Below, one piece after another: positions 52,746 to 61,657 of a stretch of DNA of 64,000 nt (its first letter is position 1; each line of letters opens with the position of its first letter). Source of the DNA: Pseudosulfitobacter pseudonitzschiae (GTDB taxonomy: Bacteria; Pseudomonadota; Alphaproteobacteria; Rhodobacterales; Rhodobacteraceae). The translations under genes were made by a program, and so were the position numbers. The notes under the pieces were generated by a model that did not search any database, was not told the DNA's origin, and saw nothing but the letters and a program-made list of their open reading frames with translations. The stretch lies in assembly GCF_900129395.1 (NCBI RefSeq), contig NZ_FQVP01000006.1, positions 1 through 64,000 of the forward strand. Direction: 5' to 3'.

Positions 52746-54341
52746 TCATTCACGTTCCGATTGCCCCAACCGATAAGCCAGTTGCGGTCGCGTCAGCCCA
52801 AGCAGACGCGCGGCCGCGGCAACGTTGTTTTCTGTCTGCGCCATTGCCTTTTGCATGAGCGTGGCGTTGAGGCCGTCCAGCGTCAGCGATCCATTTTCGA
52901 ACCCCGGCGCAAGGGCATCCCAGATATCCGAATGCTGCGACGGTGCGGACCGGGGCGGGTCCAGCGCAAGCGCCGCATCGATATCCGCAGCGTCGATGCA
53001 TTTCGGGTCCGCCGCAAGCAGCGCCGCCCGCTGGAGAAGCCCGCGAAGGTGCGGCAGGTTGCCCGGCAGGTCCAGCCGCGCGATCCGGTCACAGGCCGCA
53101 TCGGTCAACTGCGCCTTGGGCGCGTCGCGCAAGGACGGTGCGCTGGCCAGAATGGCCCGCGAGAGCGGCCCAAGGTCGGCGCTGCGATCCTTCAGGGGCG
53201 GCAGGGTGATCGGCATCACCTGCAAGGCATAGGCAAGCTCGGGCAGCAACCCGGCCTCGGCCACCAGCCTGTCCGCGGCCATGTCCGAGATCGCCACGAT
53301 CATCGGCTGCTGTCCACCCTGGCCGGTGATCAGGTCAAGCAGCGCCCATTGCCGGTCCGTCGACAGGTTCTCGATCCCCGAAATCGCGAGAAAGGCGTCG
53401 GACGCGTAGGGCTGTCCACCGCTTTTTCTCAGCGCCGCCAGCCGCTCGCCCACTTCGGGGGAACCGGCATGGGTGATCGTGAAATTGCCGTGGCGAAACC
53501 GGCATTTGTGCAGCCAGCGCGCGGCGGCACGTCGCCCGGCCCCCGCCGGTCCGGTGATCAGCGCCGGCACCCGGCCCTGCAGAACCAGATCAAGGCGCGC
53601 GCGCACCGGGGCGATGATCAGATCGTCAAGGTCGGGGGCATCGGCCCCCTTGCCGGACCGCCGGTTGATCCGCGCATTGGCGACGTGATCGCCCCCTGTT
53701 GGCAGAACTTCGTTGAGGAAAAGCTGTACAAACGGGTCGTCACGCCCCCATTGGTCCACCGTCTTGCCGACGACACGGCAGGCCTTGTGGCTCATCGCCG
53801 AACAACTGGTTTCCTTGAACAGCACCAGCTTGCGAAAGAACGGGCTGGCATATCCCGCCGCATAACCCGTCTGCATCCAGCAGACCGGCTGGAGGGCACG
53901 GCCGTGGCGGCGGTGATATTCGCTGGCCTCAACGGAATCGTGCCAAAGGAAATCGCCCGAGAACCTGTCGGTGTCGAAATCGAAATCATTCGAGATGGTC
54001 TCGACCCGCACCGTGCCCGTCACCATGTGCAGCCGCGTGCCGGCGGTGAAGGCATCGCCGGGGTCCAGTTCGGGCCAGGATTGCAGGATGAACTCGGCAT
54101 CCTCGCGCCCGCTCAGGTAGCCAAGCCGCAGCATCAGCACCATCGCCTCGTGCTCCGAGTAGCGGCGCACAAGCTGGTCGCGCAGGTCGCTGCCAAAGGT
54201 CGCGCGGCTCATCAGCATACGCGCGCCGTTCAGCGTGATGCTGCCGCGTGTCGGACTGAATTCGAGATGATCAAGCAGGTCGCGCAGGGTCGGGCGACCG
54301 CCACGTGTTAACAGCGCGGATTCGTCAGGATTGGTTTTCAT
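52746..54341 (-). CDS. XylR/DmpR-like regulator (XylR_N-V4R-degenerate AAA-Fis HTH) lacking GAFTGA
   Basis: A 531-residue regulator. Residues ~10-115 resemble the XylR_N aromatic-sensing domain (LRDLLDHLEFSPTRGSITLN), ~130-200 the V4R domain (CSAMSHKACRVVGKTVDQWG). The central ATPase is degenerate: Walker A reads GPAGAGRRAA, the GAFTGA sigma-54 loop is absent, and where a DE Walker B is expected there is DAFLAISGIENL. LPPLKDR and the C-terminal Fis-type helix-turn-helix (NNVAAAARLLGLTRPQLAYR) remain. It likely binds DNA in response to a small aromatic or ketone but cannot remodel sigma-54 holoenzyme, so may act with sigma-70. Divergent from the cupin operon. Confidence 0.85.
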   Translation of the reverse strand: MKTNPDESALLTRGGRPTLRDLLDHLEFSPTRGSITLNGARMLMSRATFGSDLRDQLVRRYSEHEAMVLMLRLGYLSGREDAEFILQSWPELDPGDAFTAGTRLHMVTGTVRVETISNDFDFDTDRFSGDFLWHDSVEASEYHRRHGRALQPVCWMQTGYAAGYASPFFRKLVLFKETSCSAMSHKACRVVGKTVDQWGRDDPFVQLFLNEVLPTGGDHVANARINRRSGKGADAPDLDDLIIAPVRARLDLVLQGRVPALITGPAGAGRRAAARWLHKCRFRHGNFTITHAGSPEVGERLAALRKSGGQPYASDAFLAISGIENLSTDRQWALLDLITGQGGQQPMIVAISDMAADRLVAEAGLLPELAYALQVMPITLPPLKDRSADLGPLSRAILASAPSLRDAPKAQLTDAACDRIARLDLPGNLPHLRGLLQRAALLAADPKCIDAADIDAALALDPPRSAPSQHSDIWDALAPGFENGSLTLDGLNATLMQKAMAQTENNVAAAARLLGLTRPQLAYRLGQSERE

Positions 54342-54350
54342 GTGCCGATC

Positions 54351-54366
54351 TTGATCATTTGATGAA
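54351..54366. promoter_or_regulatory. XylR/DmpR-type upstream activating sequence
   Basis: TTGATCATTTGATGAA differs by one base from the palindrome TTGATCAWWTGATCAA known for XylR/DmpR binding sites. It lies 10 bases before the regulator start and 214 bases before the cupin ATG, so it could serve activation of the cupin operon and autorepression. Confidence 0.55.
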
Positions 54367-54443
54367 CTGGATGTCACCAAATAATAATGTTGCAGCGCGG
54401 CACACTTCCCTGCCCCGGTCAAATCCGCAGCGACAGCCATCAC

Positions 54444-54459
54444 GAATTGCCAGCAATTC
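54444..54459. promoter_or_regulatory. Perfect palindrome in the regulator/cupin divergent region
   Basis: GAATTGC and GCAATTC are exact inverted repeats with a CA spacer, 121 bases upstream of the cupin start. Possible second regulator site; no known consensus matched. Confidence 0.4.
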
Positions 54460-54579
54460 AACACCCATACGCCCCATCGCCCCGCGCCGCGACGCAGCAT
54501 CGATTTTTTCCCTTTGACGGGATCAGGGCGCAGGCCGTTGCATGAACTCCACCGCAAAGACAGGTCAGAGGAGGAACCC

Positions 54580-55095
54580 ATGTCAAAGCAAGAGCTCATC
54601 ACCAAACTGCCCCCGGAACCCCACGAGGCGATGATCAACCGCTTCGGCAAGGAGGGGGCGTTTATCCCTGGCAACGACAAGAACAATCCCTGGGTGCCTT
54701 TCGGCGACATGGCCGCGATCAAGCATCTGGCCTTTGACGTGCGCAACAATTCGGCGGCCAACATCCTGTGGGTCAAGGGCGGCGGCATGATCGGCACCCA
54801 CAAGCATCGCGGCGTGGTCTCGGCGGTCACGCTTGAGGGCTCCTGGGGCTACCACGAATACGACTGGGTCGCCCGCCCCGGCGATTTCGTCTACGAGCTG
54901 CCGGGCACCGCACATACGCTTTATTCCGATGATCCGAACGGCATGAAGGCGCTGTTCTGGCTGAACGGCGCGATCGAGTTCTACGACGAGAACGCGAATT
55001 TCGATTTCACCGCCGACGTCTTCTGGTTCATCGACCATTACGTCAGCTACTGCGAAGCCAACGACATCGAAATCAACAAGGACATGTTCATCTGA
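54580..55095 (+). CDS. Cupin dioxygenase, 2,4'-dihydroxyacetophenone dioxygenase-like
   Basis: A 171-residue single-domain cupin. The iron-site histidines fit a three-His set: H74 and H76 (GTHKHRG) and H112 (GTAHTLYSD), with the beta-barrel segment SWGYHEYDWVARPGDFVYEL between. This pattern resembles the non-haem iron enzymes Dke1 (acetylacetone-cleaving) and 2,4'-dihydroxyacetophenone dioxygenase, which cut C-C bonds of ketones. GAGGAGGAA upstream fixes the start at 54580. It is the first gene of the operon facing the XylR-like regulator. Exact substrate unknown. Confidence 0.78.
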   Translation: MSKQELITKLPPEPHEAMINRFGKEGAFIPGNDKNNPWVPFGDMAAIKHLAFDVRNNSAANILWVKGGGMIGTHKHRGVVSAVTLEGSWGYHEYDWVARPGDFVYELPGTAHTLYSDDPNGMKALFWLNGAIEFYDENANFDFTADVFWFIDHYVSYCEANDIEINKDMFI

Positions 55096-55130
55096 TCGCG
55101 GATCAGGTGACTGGGAGGAGAGCCGCAGCA

Positions 55131-55949
55131 ATGACCCTGGAAACGATGTTCAACGTCGCGGGCAAATCCGTGATCGTCACCGGCGGCGCCTCCGGTATCG
55201 GGCGCGCCTATGCCGAGATCATGGTGGAGATGGGGGCCAGGGTCCGCATCCTCGACATGGATGCAGCCGGGCTGGAGACAACCGTGTCAGAGATCGCCGC
55301 AATGGGATGGCCGGGCGAAGTGTCAAGCGGCCAGCTTGACGTCAGCGACCGCGCCGCACTGGCAACGGCCTTTGACACAGTGGTGGCCGACCAGGGGCGC
55401 ATCGACGTGGTCTTTGCCAACGCCGGGGTCGATGCCGGTCCGGGTTTCCTGTCGCCCACGGGCGACCGCGTGCCCGAGGCGCAGATCGACACCATGCCCG
55501 AGGCGCAGTGGGATCGCGTCATCGACGTGAACCTGACCGGGGTCTTCATGACAATTCGCAATGCGGCACACCACATGAAACAGACCGGCGGCGGGCGGAT
55601 CATCGTGACCTCCTCGGTCGCGGCACGGGTGAACGAAAGCATCGTGGGAACCGCCTATATGCCCGCCAAGGCGGGGGTGGACCACCTGGTGCGCAACGCG
55701 GCGATGGAGCTGGCGGCGCACGGGATCAACGTCAACTGTATCTCGCCGGGGCCGTTCATCACCAACATCGCCGGCGGGCGGCTGAAGAACAAGGCCGACC
55801 GCGAGGCGTTCGAAGCGCAGTCCCTGATGGGGCGCATCGCGCTCCCCGAGGAGATCAAGGGTCTCGCACTCTACCTCGCGTCGCCCGCGTCAAGCTACGT
55901 GACCGGCGCGCAGATGACCATCGACGGCGGCTCGTCGCTGCGCGGCTAG
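55131..55949 (+). CDS. SDR-family NAD(P)-dependent oxidoreductase
   Basis: A 272-residue short-chain dehydrogenase: TGGASGIGRAYAEIM (cofactor, about 17-31), NAGVDAGPG, Ser in VTSSVAARVNES, Tyr/Lys in AYMPAKAG and a GAQMTIDGGSSLRG end. GGGAGGAG lies 11-18 bases before ATG 55131. It follows the cupin gene by 35 bases and probably oxidises or reduces the same ketone/alcohol substrate. Confidence 0.88.
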   Translation: MTLETMFNVAGKSVIVTGGASGIGRAYAEIMVEMGARVRILDMDAAGLETTVSEIAAMGWPGEVSSGQLDVSDRAALATAFDTVVADQGRIDVVFANAGVDAGPGFLSPTGDRVPEAQIDTMPEAQWDRVIDVNLTGVFMTIRNAAHHMKQTGGGRIIVTSSVAARVNESIVGTAYMPAKAGVDHLVRNAAMELAAHGINVNCISPGPFITNIAGGRLKNKADREAFEAQSLMGRIALPEEIKGLALYLASPASSYVTGAQMTIDGGSSLRG

Positions 55950-56026
55950 CGCAACGCACCGCTGGCGGGCCGCGCTGCCGGGCCCGCGAGAAACACTTCG
56001 GCAGGCACATAGGGAGGAAACAAGAG

Positions 56027-57322
56027 ATGACAAAAGACACAAAACGCTGGACCACGTCACGGCGGCGCGTCCTGCAAGGCATGGGCGCCTCGGCGGTGGC
56101 CCTTTCGGCCCCGAACATCGTGCGGGCGCAAAGCGCCGGCACCATCAAGATCGGGTTCCTGACCCCGACCACCGGCCCGCTGGCTCTGTTCGGCGAGACG
56201 GACGGATACACGGTCGAAAAGGTACGCGAGGCGCTCGGCGGCAAGATCCAAGCCGCCGACGGGCAGACCTACGACCTTGAGATCCTGATGCGCGACAGCC
56301 AGTCCGATCCGAACCGCTCGGCCGAGGTCGCCGCCGAGCTGATCCTGAACGAGGAGGTGCACATGCTGCTGCCCGCCTCGACCACCGACACCATCAACCC
56401 CGCCGCCGATCAGGCCGAGCTGTTTGAATGCCCCTGCCTGTCCACTGCCGCACCCTGGCAGGCCGTCGTCTTTCCGCGCGGCGGGGCGGACAACCCGTTC
56501 AACTGGACCTATCACTTCTTCTGGGGTCTGGACGAGGCGCTGAACACCTTTGTCGGGCTGTGGAACAGCCTTGAAACCAACCGCAAGGTCGGCATGCTGT
56601 TTCCGCAGAACGCCGATGGCGAGACCTGGGGCAACATGGATTACGGCCTGCCCTCGCCGACGCAAGAGGCCGGGTTCGAGATTGACATGCCCGGATTCTT
56701 CCAGCCCCGGACCAACGATTTCTCGTCGATGATCTCCTCGTTCAAAGCCTTTGATGCCGATATCGTCGGCGGCATCACCTACGTGGACGACCTGACCAAC
56801 TTCGTGAACCAATGCGCCCAGCAAAGATACAACCCCAAGGCGATCACGGTCGCCGCGGCACTGCTGTTCCCCTCGGGCATCGAATCCCTGGGCGAGCTGG
56901 GTGACGGCATGTCCTCCGAGGTCTGGTGGACCCCGGCCTTCCCCTTCAAATCATCGCTCACCGGTCAGCTCAGCCGCGACGTGGCGGACGTCTGGGAATC
57001 CGAAACCGGACGCCAGTGGACCCAGCCGCTTGGCTACAGCCACGCGATCTGGGAAATCACCGTCGATGCGCTGCGCCGCTCGGCCAACCCGCTGGATCGC
57101 GCCGCCAACCGCGATGCGCTCAAGGCTACCAACATGCAAACCCTGATCGGCCCGATTGACTTCGCGTCGGGGCCGCACCCGAACGTCTCGACCACGCCGA
57201 TCTTTGGCGGTCAGTGGGTCAAGGGCGAGAAATGGCCCTATGAGCTGAAGATCGTCGACAACACGGTGAACCCGCTGTTCGAGCCCGAGCAGGCGATGAA
57301 ACCGCTGGCCTGGGCGAAGTAG
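56027..57322 (+). CDS. ABC transporter substrate-binding protein, branched-chain amino acid (LivK/UrtA) type
   Basis: A 431-residue type I periplasmic binding protein. A twin-arginine signal (TSRRRVLQGMGASAVALS, cleavage near VRAQS) leads into IKIGFLTPTTGPLALFGETD, the standard Liv-type opening. GGGAGGAAACAAGAG precedes the ATG. It feeds the LivGFHM-type genes that follow. In this cluster the ligand is more likely an aromatic or keto acid than an amino acid. Confidence 0.9.
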   Translation: MTKDTKRWTTSRRRVLQGMGASAVALSAPNIVRAQSAGTIKIGFLTPTTGPLALFGETDGYTVEKVREALGGKIQAADGQTYDLEILMRDSQSDPNRSAEVAAELILNEEVHMLLPASTTDTINPAADQAELFECPCLSTAAPWQAVVFPRGGADNPFNWTYHFFWGLDEALNTFVGLWNSLETNRKVGMLFPQNADGETWGNMDYGLPSPTQEAGFEIDMPGFFQPRTNDFSSMISSFKAFDADIVGGITYVDDLTNFVNQCAQQRYNPKAITVAAALLFPSGIESLGELGDGMSSEVWWTPAFPFKSSLTGQLSRDVADVWESETGRQWTQPLGYSHAIWEITVDALRRSANPLDRAANRDALKATNMQTLIGPIDFASGPHPNVSTTPIFGGQWVKGEKWPYELKIVDNTVNPLFEPEQAMKPLAWAK

Positions 57323-57332
57323 GGCCGCTGTG

Positions 57333-58070
57333 ATGACGAAAAACGCAGACACCTCCGTGCTGCTTGCGGCACGCGGCCTGGGCAAGTCCTTCGGGGCGGT
57401 CCGCGTGCTGCATGACCTTGATTTCGAGGTCCGGCAGGGCGAGGTGCTGGGCATCCTCGGCCCCAATGGCGCGGGGAAGACAACGCTGTTCAATCTCATC
57501 AGCGGGGATATCCGCGATTACACGGGCGAGATCCGTTTCCAGGATCGGCCATTGGTCGGCCCGCCTTTCAAGCGGTGCCACCAGGGGATCGGGCGCACCT
57601 ACCAGATCCCCCGGCCCTATGCCGGGATGAGCACCTTCGAAAACCTGCTGGTCGCCGCCACCTTTGGCGGCGGCATGGCCGAGGCGGACAGCTACGACCA
57701 TTGCGTGCAGGTGCTTGAGGCATGCGAATTGACCCAGCGCGCCAACACCAACGCCGGGTCGCTCACCCTGCTGGACCGCAAACGGCTGGAACTGGCCCGC
57801 GCGCTGGCCTCCAGACCCCGCCTGTTGCTGCTCGACGAGATCGCGGGCGGGCTGACAGAGGACGAGGGCAAGGATCTTGTCGCGCTCATCAGGCGCATCC
57901 GCGACGGGGGCACCACCATCGTCTGGATCGAACACGTTCTGCACGCGCTCTTCGCGGTGGCCGACAGGCTGCTGGTGCTGAACTTCGGCGAAAAGATCGC
58001 CGAGGGCGTGCCGTCCGTGGTCATCGAAGACCCGGAAGTCAAACGCGTCTACATGGGGGTTGAAGTATGA
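57333..58070 (+). CDS. livG: ABC transporter ATP-binding protein (LivG type)
   Basis: A 245-residue ATPase: Walker A GPNGAGKTTLF, LivG-type FQDRPLVGPPFKRCHQGIGR and FENLLVAATFGGGMAEADSY, signature region LTLLDRKRLELARALAS (the usual LSGGQQ is replaced, as in some members) and Walker B LLLLDEIAGGL. It starts at ATG 57333, with a GTG in frame just before. Its stop overlaps the livF-type start as ATGA. The symbol is by type only. Confidence 0.88.
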   Translation: MTKNADTSVLLAARGLGKSFGAVRVLHDLDFEVRQGEVLGILGPNGAGKTTLFNLISGDIRDYTGEIRFQDRPLVGPPFKRCHQGIGRTYQIPRPYAGMSTFENLLVAATFGGGMAEADSYDHCVQVLEACELTQRANTNAGSLTLLDRKRLELARALASRPRLLLLDEIAGGLTEDEGKDLVALIRRIRDGGTTIVWIEHVLHALFAVADRLLVLNFGEKIAEGVPSVVIEDPEVKRVYMGVEV

Positions 58071-58789
58071 GCCTGCTGTCCACCCACGGCCTGCTGGCCG
58101 GATACGGCGACATGCGCGCGCTGCACGGGATAGATTTTGCCGTGGACCCGGGCGAGACCGTCGCGTTGATCGGGGCCAATGGCGCCGGCAAATCCACGCT
58201 GCTGCGGGCGATCATGGGCCTGCTGCCGGTGGCCGCCGAGATGGTGCAATTCGACGGCAAACCCGTTGGCGGCACCGCACCGCACCGTATGGTGCAAAGC
58301 GGCGTGGCCATCGTGCCCGAGGGGCGGCGGCTTTTTTCAGGCATGACCGTGGAAGAAAACCTGCGCGTCGCCAGCGAACACGCCGCCGCGCCGCACAACA
58401 CGCCCTGGACCCAAGAGCGGGTGTATGACCTTTTCCCCATCCTGCGCGAAAAGGCCCGCACCCCGGTCGAGAACCTCTCGGGCGGGCAGCAACAGATGGT
58501 GTCCATCGGGCGCGGGCTTCTGGCCCAGCCGCGGGTGCTGCTGTGTGACGAGATCAGCCTTGGCCTCGCCCCCCGAGTGGTGCGCGAGATCTACGCCGCA
58601 CTGCCGCAGGTGACGGCGCAGGGCACCGCGCTGGTGCTGGTCGAGCAAGACGTGGGCCTCGCAAAACAGGCCTCGCAGCGGCTCTATTGCCTGCTCGAAG
58701 GCCGCGTCACCCTTGAGGGGCAATCAAGTGACATCAGCCGCGACGACATCAGCGCGGCCTATTTCGGAGCAAGCCATGCACTGGATTGA
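58067..58789 (+). CDS. livF: ABC transporter ATP-binding protein (LivF type)
   Basis: A 240-residue ATPase: Walker A GANGAGKSTLL, VPEGRRLFSGMTVEENLRVA (LivF hallmark), signature LSGGQQQMVSIGRGLLA, Walker B VLLCDEISLGLAPRVV. Second ATPase of the importer. Its last 14 bases overlap the next gene. Confidence 0.92.
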   Translation: MSLLSTHGLLAGYGDMRALHGIDFAVDPGETVALIGANGAGKSTLLRAIMGLLPVAAEMVQFDGKPVGGTAPHRMVQSGVAIVPEGRRLFSGMTVEENLRVASEHAAAPHNTPWTQERVYDLFPILREKARTPVENLSGGQQQMVSIGRGLLAQPRVLLCDEISLGLAPRVVREIYAALPQVTAQGTALVLVEQDVGLAKQASQRLYCLLEGRVTLEGQSSDISRDDISAAYFGASHALD

Positions 58790-59636
58790 AGGTATCGTGC
58801 AGGGCGTCCTGCTGGGCGGGCTTTATGCCCAATATGCGCTGGGTATGGCGCTGATGTTCGGGGTGATGAAGATCGTCAACGTCACGCACGGCGATCTGGT
58901 GATCCTGCTTGCGCTTATCGGCATCTCCTTCGCCGATTTCGCGGGCATCGGACCGTGGAGCGTGCTGGTCACGCTGGTCCCCATCGGCGCGGCCATCGGC
59001 TGGCTGTTGCAGCGGGCGATCCTCAACCGTGTGGTCGGTGACGACCCCCTGCCCTCGCTCATCGCCACCTTTGGCCTGTCGATTGCGCTGCAGAATGCCA
59101 TGCTGGTCGTCTGGTCGGCTGACACGCGCTCTCTGCCCGGCGGCGGGATTCAACAGGCTTCGGTCGAGATCGGACCGCTCTTCGTGGGCGTGCTGCCGGT
59201 GATCGTGCTGGTCTGCGCCACCCTGCTGACCGGCGGGCTGGACGCGGTGCTGCGCTTCACCCGCTATGGCCGGTCGCTGCGCGCGGCCTCGGCGGATGTA
59301 GAGGCGGCGGCGATGGTGGGGGTGAACCCCAAGGCCGTCTATGCCACCGCAACCGCCATCGCCGTGGGCATCCTCGGCTTTGCCGCCACCTTCCAGGCGA
59401 TGCGATCCACCGTGGCCCCGGCGGATGGGCCGTTCATGCTGATCTACGCCTTCGAGGCGGTCATCATCGGCGGGCTCGGCTCTGTCTGGGGCGCGTTCAC
59501 CGGCGCGATGATCCTTGGCATCAGCCAGGCCATCGGCTTTCGGATCAGCCCCGGTTTCGGCATCCTTGCCGGCCATCTCGTCTTTCTCGCGGTCCTCGCC
59601 ATCCGGCCGCAAGGCATCTTTCAACGCAAATCCTGA
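58776..59636 (+). CDS. livH: ABC transporter permease (LivH type)
   Basis: A 286-residue permease with about eight hydrophobic segments. GLYAQYALGMALMFGVMKIV near the start and RSLRAASADVEAAAMVGVNP with the coupling loop are LivH features, ending GHLVFLAVLAIRPQGIF. ATG 58776 is chosen from the GGAGC upstream and the family-like start MHWIEGIVQGVLLGG. It overlaps the livF-type gene by 14 bases. Confidence 0.9.
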   Translation: MHWIEGIVQGVLLGGLYAQYALGMALMFGVMKIVNVTHGDLVILLALIGISFADFAGIGPWSVLVTLVPIGAAIGWLLQRAILNRVVGDDPLPSLIATFGLSIALQNAMLVVWSADTRSLPGGGIQQASVEIGPLFVGVLPVIVLVCATLLTGGLDAVLRFTRYGRSLRAASADVEAAAMVGVNPKAVYATATAIAVGILGFAATFQAMRSTVAPADGPFMLIYAFEAVIIGGLGSVWGAFTGAMILGISQAIGFRISPGFGILAGHLVFLAVLAIRPQGIFQRKS

Positions 59637-59648
59637 GGAGCGTGTGAC

Positions 59649-60650
59649 ATGACCTACCGTGTAGAACGCATGACGCCATCCGGCCGCATCGCACTCCTTG
59701 CCGGAGCCGTGGCGCTTGGGGCCATTCTCTCCATGCCCTGGTGGGCCTCGCAGGGGCTGATCCGCGACGTGATCACCCTGTCCTGCTTTATCGCCGTGGC
59801 GCAGATGTGGAACATGCTGGCGGGCTATGGCGGGCTGGTCTCGGTCGGCCAGCAGGCCTTTGTCGGGGTCGGAGCCTATGCGATGTTCGTCATGGCACAG
59901 CTCTGGGGCCTCAACCCCTTTGTCGCCGTGGGCCTCTCGCTGCTCGCCCCTGCCCTGCTGGCGGTGCCGATCTACCTGTTGCTGCACCGCCTCGAAGGGC
60001 CATATTTCGCCATCGGAACCTGGGTCGTGGCCGAGGCGCTGCGCCTCATTGCCACCAACACGCCGATGTTGAACGGCGGCGCGGGCATGAGCCTGCGCGT
60101 AATGACCCAGTTTTCGGCCCACGAGCGGGCCATCGCCGGGGCTTTCCTTGCTGCGCTGCTGTTGCTGGTGACGGTCGGCGGCAGCTATCTTCTGCTGCGC
60201 AGCCGCTATGGTATCGCGCTGACGGCGATGCGCGACAACCCGGTGGCCGCGCGCAGCCAGGGCGTCGACGTGCAGCGCCTGCGCTTTCTGATCTTCGTTG
60301 CCGCCGCCGTGGGCACGGGCTTTGCGGGCGCGGTCTACTTCATGGTGCAACTGCGCATCACGCCACCTTCGGCCTTTGACATGAACTGGGCCAACCTTGC
60401 CATCTTCATCGTCATGGTCGGCGGCATCGGCAGCATCGAGGGCGTGCTGATCGGCGCGGTGATCTACTTCTTTGCAGACCGCTGGTTCGGCGGCTTTGGC
60501 GCAAGCTACCTCATCGTGCTGGGCCTGCTGACGCTGATGACCGCGCTGTTCTTCCGCGAGGGACTCTGGGGCCTCTGGCGCCGCACATTCGATGCGCCAT
60601 GGTTCCCGACCCGACGCACCTTGATCCACACAGGAAGAGACACCTCATGA
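59649..60650 (+). CDS. livM: ABC transporter permease (LivM type)
   Basis: A 333-residue permease: QMWNMLAGYGGLVSVGQQAF, GVGAYAMF and the coupling region TAMRDNPVAARSQGVDVQRL are LivM hallmarks, with GGIGSIEGVLIGAVIYFFAD near the end. Pairs with the LivH-type protein. It is coupled to the zinc dehydrogenase by an ATGA overlap. Confidence 0.9.
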   Translation: MTYRVERMTPSGRIALLAGAVALGAILSMPWWASQGLIRDVITLSCFIAVAQMWNMLAGYGGLVSVGQQAFVGVGAYAMFVMAQLWGLNPFVAVGLSLLAPALLAVPIYLLLHRLEGPYFAIGTWVVAEALRLIATNTPMLNGGAGMSLRVMTQFSAHERAIAGAFLAALLLLVTVGGSYLLLRSRYGIALTAMRDNPVAARSQGVDVQRLRFLIFVAAAVGTGFAGAVYFMVQLRITPPSAFDMNWANLAIFIVMVGGIGSIEGVLIGAVIYFFADRWFGGFGASYLIVLGLLTLMTALFFREGLWGLWRRTFDAPWFPTRRTLIHTGRDTS

Positions 60651-61657
60651 AAGCCCTCGTCTTCGACGCCCCCGGCCAGCCCCTGCGCGAAACCGTGGTG
60701 CCGGACCCCACGCCCGCCGCTGACGAGGTGCTGATCAGCGTGTGCCGGTGCGGCATCTGCGGCAGCGATCTGCACATGACCGAAGACCCGGCAACCTTCG
60801 CGCTGAACGCCGGTGACGTGATCGGCCACGAGTTCTCGGGCGAGGTGCTGGAGGTCGGGCGCGACGTGAGCGGCCTGCGGCCCGGTGACCTTGTCGCCGC
60901 CGCACCGCTGCGCGGTTGCGGACATTGCACGCCCTGCCGACAGGGCGACCCGGCCTGGTGCGAAAACGGAATGACGCTGATCGGCGGCGGCTATGCCGAA
61001 TACGCCGCCCTGGCCGCCCGCCAGCTGCGCAAGCTGCCGGTGGACATCTCGCTGGCCGACGGGGCGCTGGCCGAACCGCTGGCCGTTGCCTTGCACGGTG
61101 TCCTGCGGTCGGGGATGAAACCCGGTGACAGGGTGCTGGTCGTCGGCGCCGGGGCCATTGGCCTTGCCGTGGTCTACTGGGCACGGCGCATGGGGGCGGG
61201 CTGCGTCGTGGCCGCCGACCTGCACGATCACCAGCAGGGCCGGGCGATGGATCTCGGGGCGACCGGCTTTGTCGTTTCCGGACCCGATGGCCCAACCCGC
61301 ATCGCCGAGGCCTGTGGCGGTGCGCCCGATATCGTCTTCGAATGCGTCGGAAAGGTCGGGCTGATCGACCATTGCATCGACCTTGTGCGCCCGCGCGGCA
61401 CGGTCTGCGTGCTGGGCCTGTGTACGGGCACCGACCGGCTCGACAGCTTTCGGGCCATCTCGAAGGAAGTGAACGTCATCATGTCCGTCTTCTTCAACAT
61501 GCACGAATTCGCCACGGCCATCGACGCGCTGGACACTGGCCGCTACGCACCCCAGCACCTCGTCTCCGGCACCGTGTCACTGCAACAGGCCCCGGCCGCA
61601 TTCGAAGCGCTGAAAAACCGCACAACCGAATGCAAGGTTCTGATCGCCCCACGATAA
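60647..61657 (+). CDS. Zinc-dependent alcohol dehydrogenase
   Basis: A 336-residue MDR-type dehydrogenase. Catalytic zinc: Cys in CRCGICGSDLHM and VIGHEFSGEV; structural zinc loop with Cys in CGHCTPCRQGDPAWC; cofactor motif VVGAGAIGLAVVYWA. The start at 60647 overlaps the livM-type stop. Last gene of the cupin/Liv operon; together with the SDR it suggests oxidation of a secondary alcohol or ketone. Substrate unknown. Confidence 0.88.
   Translation: MKALVFDAPGQPLRETVVPDPTPAADEVLISVCRCGICGSDLHMTEDPATFALNAGDVIGHEFSGEVLEVGRDVSGLRPGDLVAAAPLRGCGHCTPCRQGDPAWCENGMTLIGGGYAEYAALAARQLRKLPVDISLADGALAEPLAVALHGVLRSGMKPGDRVLVVGAGAIGLAVVYWARRMGAGCVVAADLHDHQQGRAMDLGATGFVVSGPDGPTRIAEACGGAPDIVFECVGKVGLIDHCIDLVRPRGTVCVLGLCTGTDRLDSFRAISKEVNVIMSVFFNMHEFATAIDALDTGRYAPQHLVSGTVSLQQAPAAFEALKNRTTECKVLIAPR

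Noticed and set aside
54399-54413. Sigma-54 promoter (GG-N10-GC) before the cupin gene
   Set aside because: The spacing is GG-N11-GC, and it is only about 30 bases from the activator site, too close for normal looping; the regulator also lacks GAFTGA.
58749-60629. 626-codon open frame opposite the LivH/LivM genes
   Set aside because: Low-complexity His/Asp/Gln/Arg composition and no recognisable domain; the plus-strand permeases are unmistakable.
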